DNA of 64,000 bases from Ciceribacter thiooxidans (GTDB taxonomy: Bacteria > Pseudomonadota > Alphaproteobacteria > Rhizobiales > Rhizobiaceae), in the NCBI RefSeq assembly GCF_014126615.1, contig NZ_CP059896.1:816501-880500 (forward strand). The letters run 5' to 3'. The notes beneath the pieces are model-generated. The model ran no database searches and was not told where the DNA came from. It worked only from the letters and a program-made list of their open reading frames with translations. Within the stretch, counting starts at the first letter, position 1; every line of letters starts with the position of its first letter. Positions 62,269 through 64,000 of the stretch are shown here, piece by piece. Position numbers and translations under genes: made by a program.

Positions 62269-63531
62269 GTGTTCAAATCATTCTTCCCGAAGCCCAGACT
62301 GTTCTTTCTCTCGGCTGCGCTCTGGTCGCTTGCTGCGATCCTCGTGTGGTATGCGGGCGGCAGCGATCTCGGCGCTTTGATCGGGCTTCCGCCGCTCGCC
62401 GCAGGCCAGCAGCCGCCGATCGGCGCCTCGCTGTTCTGGTCGACGCCGTTCCTGTGGTTCTATATCTATTATACGGTGGTCGTTGCGGCTTTCAGTGCCG
62501 TCTGGTTCATCGTCAGCCCGCATCGCTGGCAGCGCTGGTCGGTGCTCGGCAGCGCGCTCATCATCTTCACGACCTATTTCAGCGTGCAGGTGAGCGTCGC
62601 CATCAATGCCTGGTACGGTCCGTTCTATGACATGATCCAGAAGGCCTTGTCGCAGGCCGGTTCAGTCACCGCCGGCGAGCTCTACATGGGCATGCTCGGC
62701 TTTGCGGGAATTGCCTTTATCGCGATCACCATCGGCGTGCTGAGCCGGTTTTTCGTCAGCCACTGGATCTTTCGCTGGCGCACCGCGATGAACGAATACT
62801 ACATGGCCTATTGGCCGAAACTTCGGGTCATCGAGGGGGCTTCCCAGCGTATCCAGGAAGACACGATGCGCTTCTCGTCGACCGTCGAGCTTCTCGGGGT
62901 CAGCCTCGTCAGTTCGGTGATGACGCTGATCGCGTTCCTGCCGGTTCTGTTTACCCTCGGCGCGAACATCACCGAACTGCCGCTGATCGGTAACATCCCT
63001 CATGCGCTCGTATGGGCGGCGATCTTCTGGTCGGTTTTCGGAACCGTTTTTCTCGCGGCCGTCGGCATTAAGCTCCCGGGACTGGAGTTCCGCAACCAGC
63101 GCGTCGAAGCCGCCTACCGCAAGGAGCTGGTTTACGGCGAGGATGATCCGTCGCGTGCCCGGCCGATGACGGTGGCGGAACTTTACGACGAGGTGCGCCG
63201 CAATTATTTCCGCCTGTATTTCCATTACATGTATTTCAACGTCGCCCGCATCTTCTATCTTCAGGCCGACAATCTCTTCAGCCTTATCGTGCTGGTGCCG
63301 TCGATCGTCGCCGGAAAGCTGACGCTCGGATTGATGACGCAGATCAACAATGTCTTCGATCAGGTCAGGGGCTCGTTCCAGTATCTCGTCAATTCGTGGA
63401 CGACGATCGTCGAGCTTCTCTCGATCTACAAGCGCCTTCGCGCCTTCGAGGCGACGATCGACGACGAGCCGCTGCCGGAGATCGATCAGGAGTATATGCG
63501 CGATACCAACCAGCTGCCTGCTTCGCAGTAA
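62269..63531 (+). CDS. bacA: Peptide transporter SbmA/BacA
   Basis: Inner-membrane, proton-driven importer of peptides, including antimicrobial and plant nodule peptides; required for bacteroid formation in Sinorhizobium meliloti. The 420 residues equal the length of the S. meliloti protein. Family parts visible are [78 protein letters not shown] and [20 protein letters not shown]. Starts with GTG; the ribosome site is CAGGAAAG. Seven or eight membrane helices and a membrane-associated, ABC-transporter-like fold without ATPase. Confidence 0.96.
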   Translation: MFKSFFPKPRLFFLSAALWSLAAILVWYAGGSDLGALIGLPPLAAGQQPPIGASLFWSTPFLWFYIYYTVVVAAFSAVWFIVSPHRWQRWSVLGSALIIFTTYFSVQVSVAINAWYGPFYDMIQKALSQAGSVTAGELYMGMLGFAGIAFIAITIGVLSRFFVSHWIFRWRTAMNEYYMAYWPKLRVIEGASQRIQEDTMRFSSTVELLGVSLVSSVMTLIAFLPVLFTLGANITELPLIGNIPHALVWAAIFWSVFGTVFLAAVGIKLPGLEFRNQRVEAAYRKELVYGEDDPSRARPMTVAELYDEVRRNYFRLYFHYMYFNVARIFYLQADNLFSLIVLVPSIVAGKLTLGLMTQINNVFDQVRGSFQYLVNSWTTIVELLSIYKRLRAFEATIDDEPLPEIDQEYMRDTNQLPASQ

Positions 63532-63540
63532 GCCGACATT

Positions 63541-63563
63541 CGCCCGGCGGAGCCCGCCGGGCG
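63541..63563. terminator. Hairpin between bacA and the convergent gene
   Basis: CGCCCGGCGG and CCGCCGGGCG form a perfect 10-bp stem around the loop AGC. It stands between two converging stops. No T-run follows on either strand, so its efficiency as a terminator is uncertain. Confidence 0.55.
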
Positions 63564-63569
63564 ATGGTC

Positions 63570-64000
63570 CTAATTGGAGGCCGGCGCCGCGCGGCGCTGG
63601 CCCGTTTCGATGACGTGCATCGCCTCCGTGTAGCTCACGCAGGCGACGTCTGAGCGGCCGCAGACGTCGTTCACCAGTCGTTCGAGCGCCCGCCAGTAGG
63701 CGCCGCCGTTCATCTCTACGAAATGGAAGCCGAACTGCAGGGGAATGCGCTTACCGTCATATTGCGCGTCGAAGGCGCTCTTGAAGGCGGCGTAGGCGCG
63801 TTCCTCGTATTCGATCGATTTCGACGGATTGTCGAGGCCGGCCGAATGGCGGACGAAGAGGTTGTAGTCCATGCCGAGGATCTGCCGGTCTCGCGGCCCC
63901 TCGGGGATCAGTGGCAGGGCGAAGCGAATGAGCCCGCCGTCGCTTTCCGGCCACTGCGGCCCATTGGCCACACCACTCGCGTCATAGACGAAGCCCGCGG
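63570..64000 (-). CDS. C-terminal part of a polysaccharide-deacetylase-like protein, 5' end outside the window
   Basis: An open frame of 142 codons to the right edge, ending RRAAPASN. Visible parts are AGFVYDASGVANGPQWPESD, LIPEGPRDRQILGMDYNLFV, and IPLQFGFHFVEMNGGAYWRA followed by LERLVNDVCG and VACVSYTEAMHVIE. The pattern of an aromatic strand, a dispensable insertion and a terminal EAM helix resembles the end of NodB-fold polysaccharide deacetylases, as does the place of MDYNLFVRHS. The catalytic part is not in the window, so the assignment is tentative. Confidence 0.6.
   Translation of the reverse strand, partial: AGFVYDASGVANGPQWPESDGGLIRFALPLIPEGPRDRQILGMDYNLFVRHSAGLDNPSKSIEYEERAYAAFKSAFDAQYDGKRIPLQFGFHFVEMNGGAYWRALERLVNDVCGRSDVACVSYTEAMHVIETGQRRAAPASN

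Overview
The window is a GC-rich alphaproteobacterial chromosome segment, most likely from the family Rhizobiaceae (Ensifer/Sinorhizobium, Rhizobium or Shinella type). The evidence is a BacA of 420 codons, a eukaryote-type glutamine synthetase II (glnII) with an NtrC/sigma-54 promoter next to a DUF2735 gene, a bdhA-xdhAB arrangement, pobR-pobA, and short palindromic repeats of the rhizobial type. The genus cannot be fixed from the sequence alone.

Layout. 1-11.2 kb is a reductive pyrimidine degradation region: hydA (cut by the window edge), hyuC, rutR and preTA, interrupted by two DMT permeases and a membrane-bound GGDEF/EAL protein. Two RutR-like operators sit in front of hyuC/rutR and in front of preT. 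11.2-13.4 kb is pobR/pobA for 4-hydroxybenzoate. 13.5-17 kb holds a DUF2325 gene pair, a DUF423-globin pair, and a secreted trypsin-like protease beside an unrecognised 231-residue protein. 17-20.1 kb is a small accessory island: serine recombinase, broken acyltransferase and an internally deleted IS481-type transposase, ending at tRNA-Arg(CCG). 20.4-33 kb holds a MarR regulator, a possible J-domain protein, an ATP-grasp/alpha-E/transglutaminase operon, a DMT permease, an SDR, rhlE, a PepSY-two-component operon divergent from PepSY-cytochrome b561, and a WYL regulator. 33-39.7 kb holds a soluble multi-PAS hybrid kinase, mnmD divergent from an FAD oxidoreductase, and a DUF1045 protein.

39.7-56.8 kb is a nearly complete purine-to-glyoxylate pathway: guaD, xdhABC, puuD, uraH, uraD, puuE, alc and allA. 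Inside it lie glnII, which assimilates the released ammonium, a MNT/HEPN toxin-antitoxin pair and a small potassium channel. Uricase is not seen; the cytochrome-c-linked urate hydroxylase PuuD takes its place. 56.8-64 kb holds glpK, a flavin oxidoreductase, map, an MFS permease, bacA and the end of a deacetylase-like gene.

A striking property of the sequence is that five otherwise well-conserved genes (pobA, an acyltransferase, the hybrid kinase, the DUF1045 gene and allA) are each broken by exactly one missing base. In four of the five this can be repaired in a run of four G or C. Uncorrected homopolymer errors explain this better than gene decay, so these genes may be intact in the organism.
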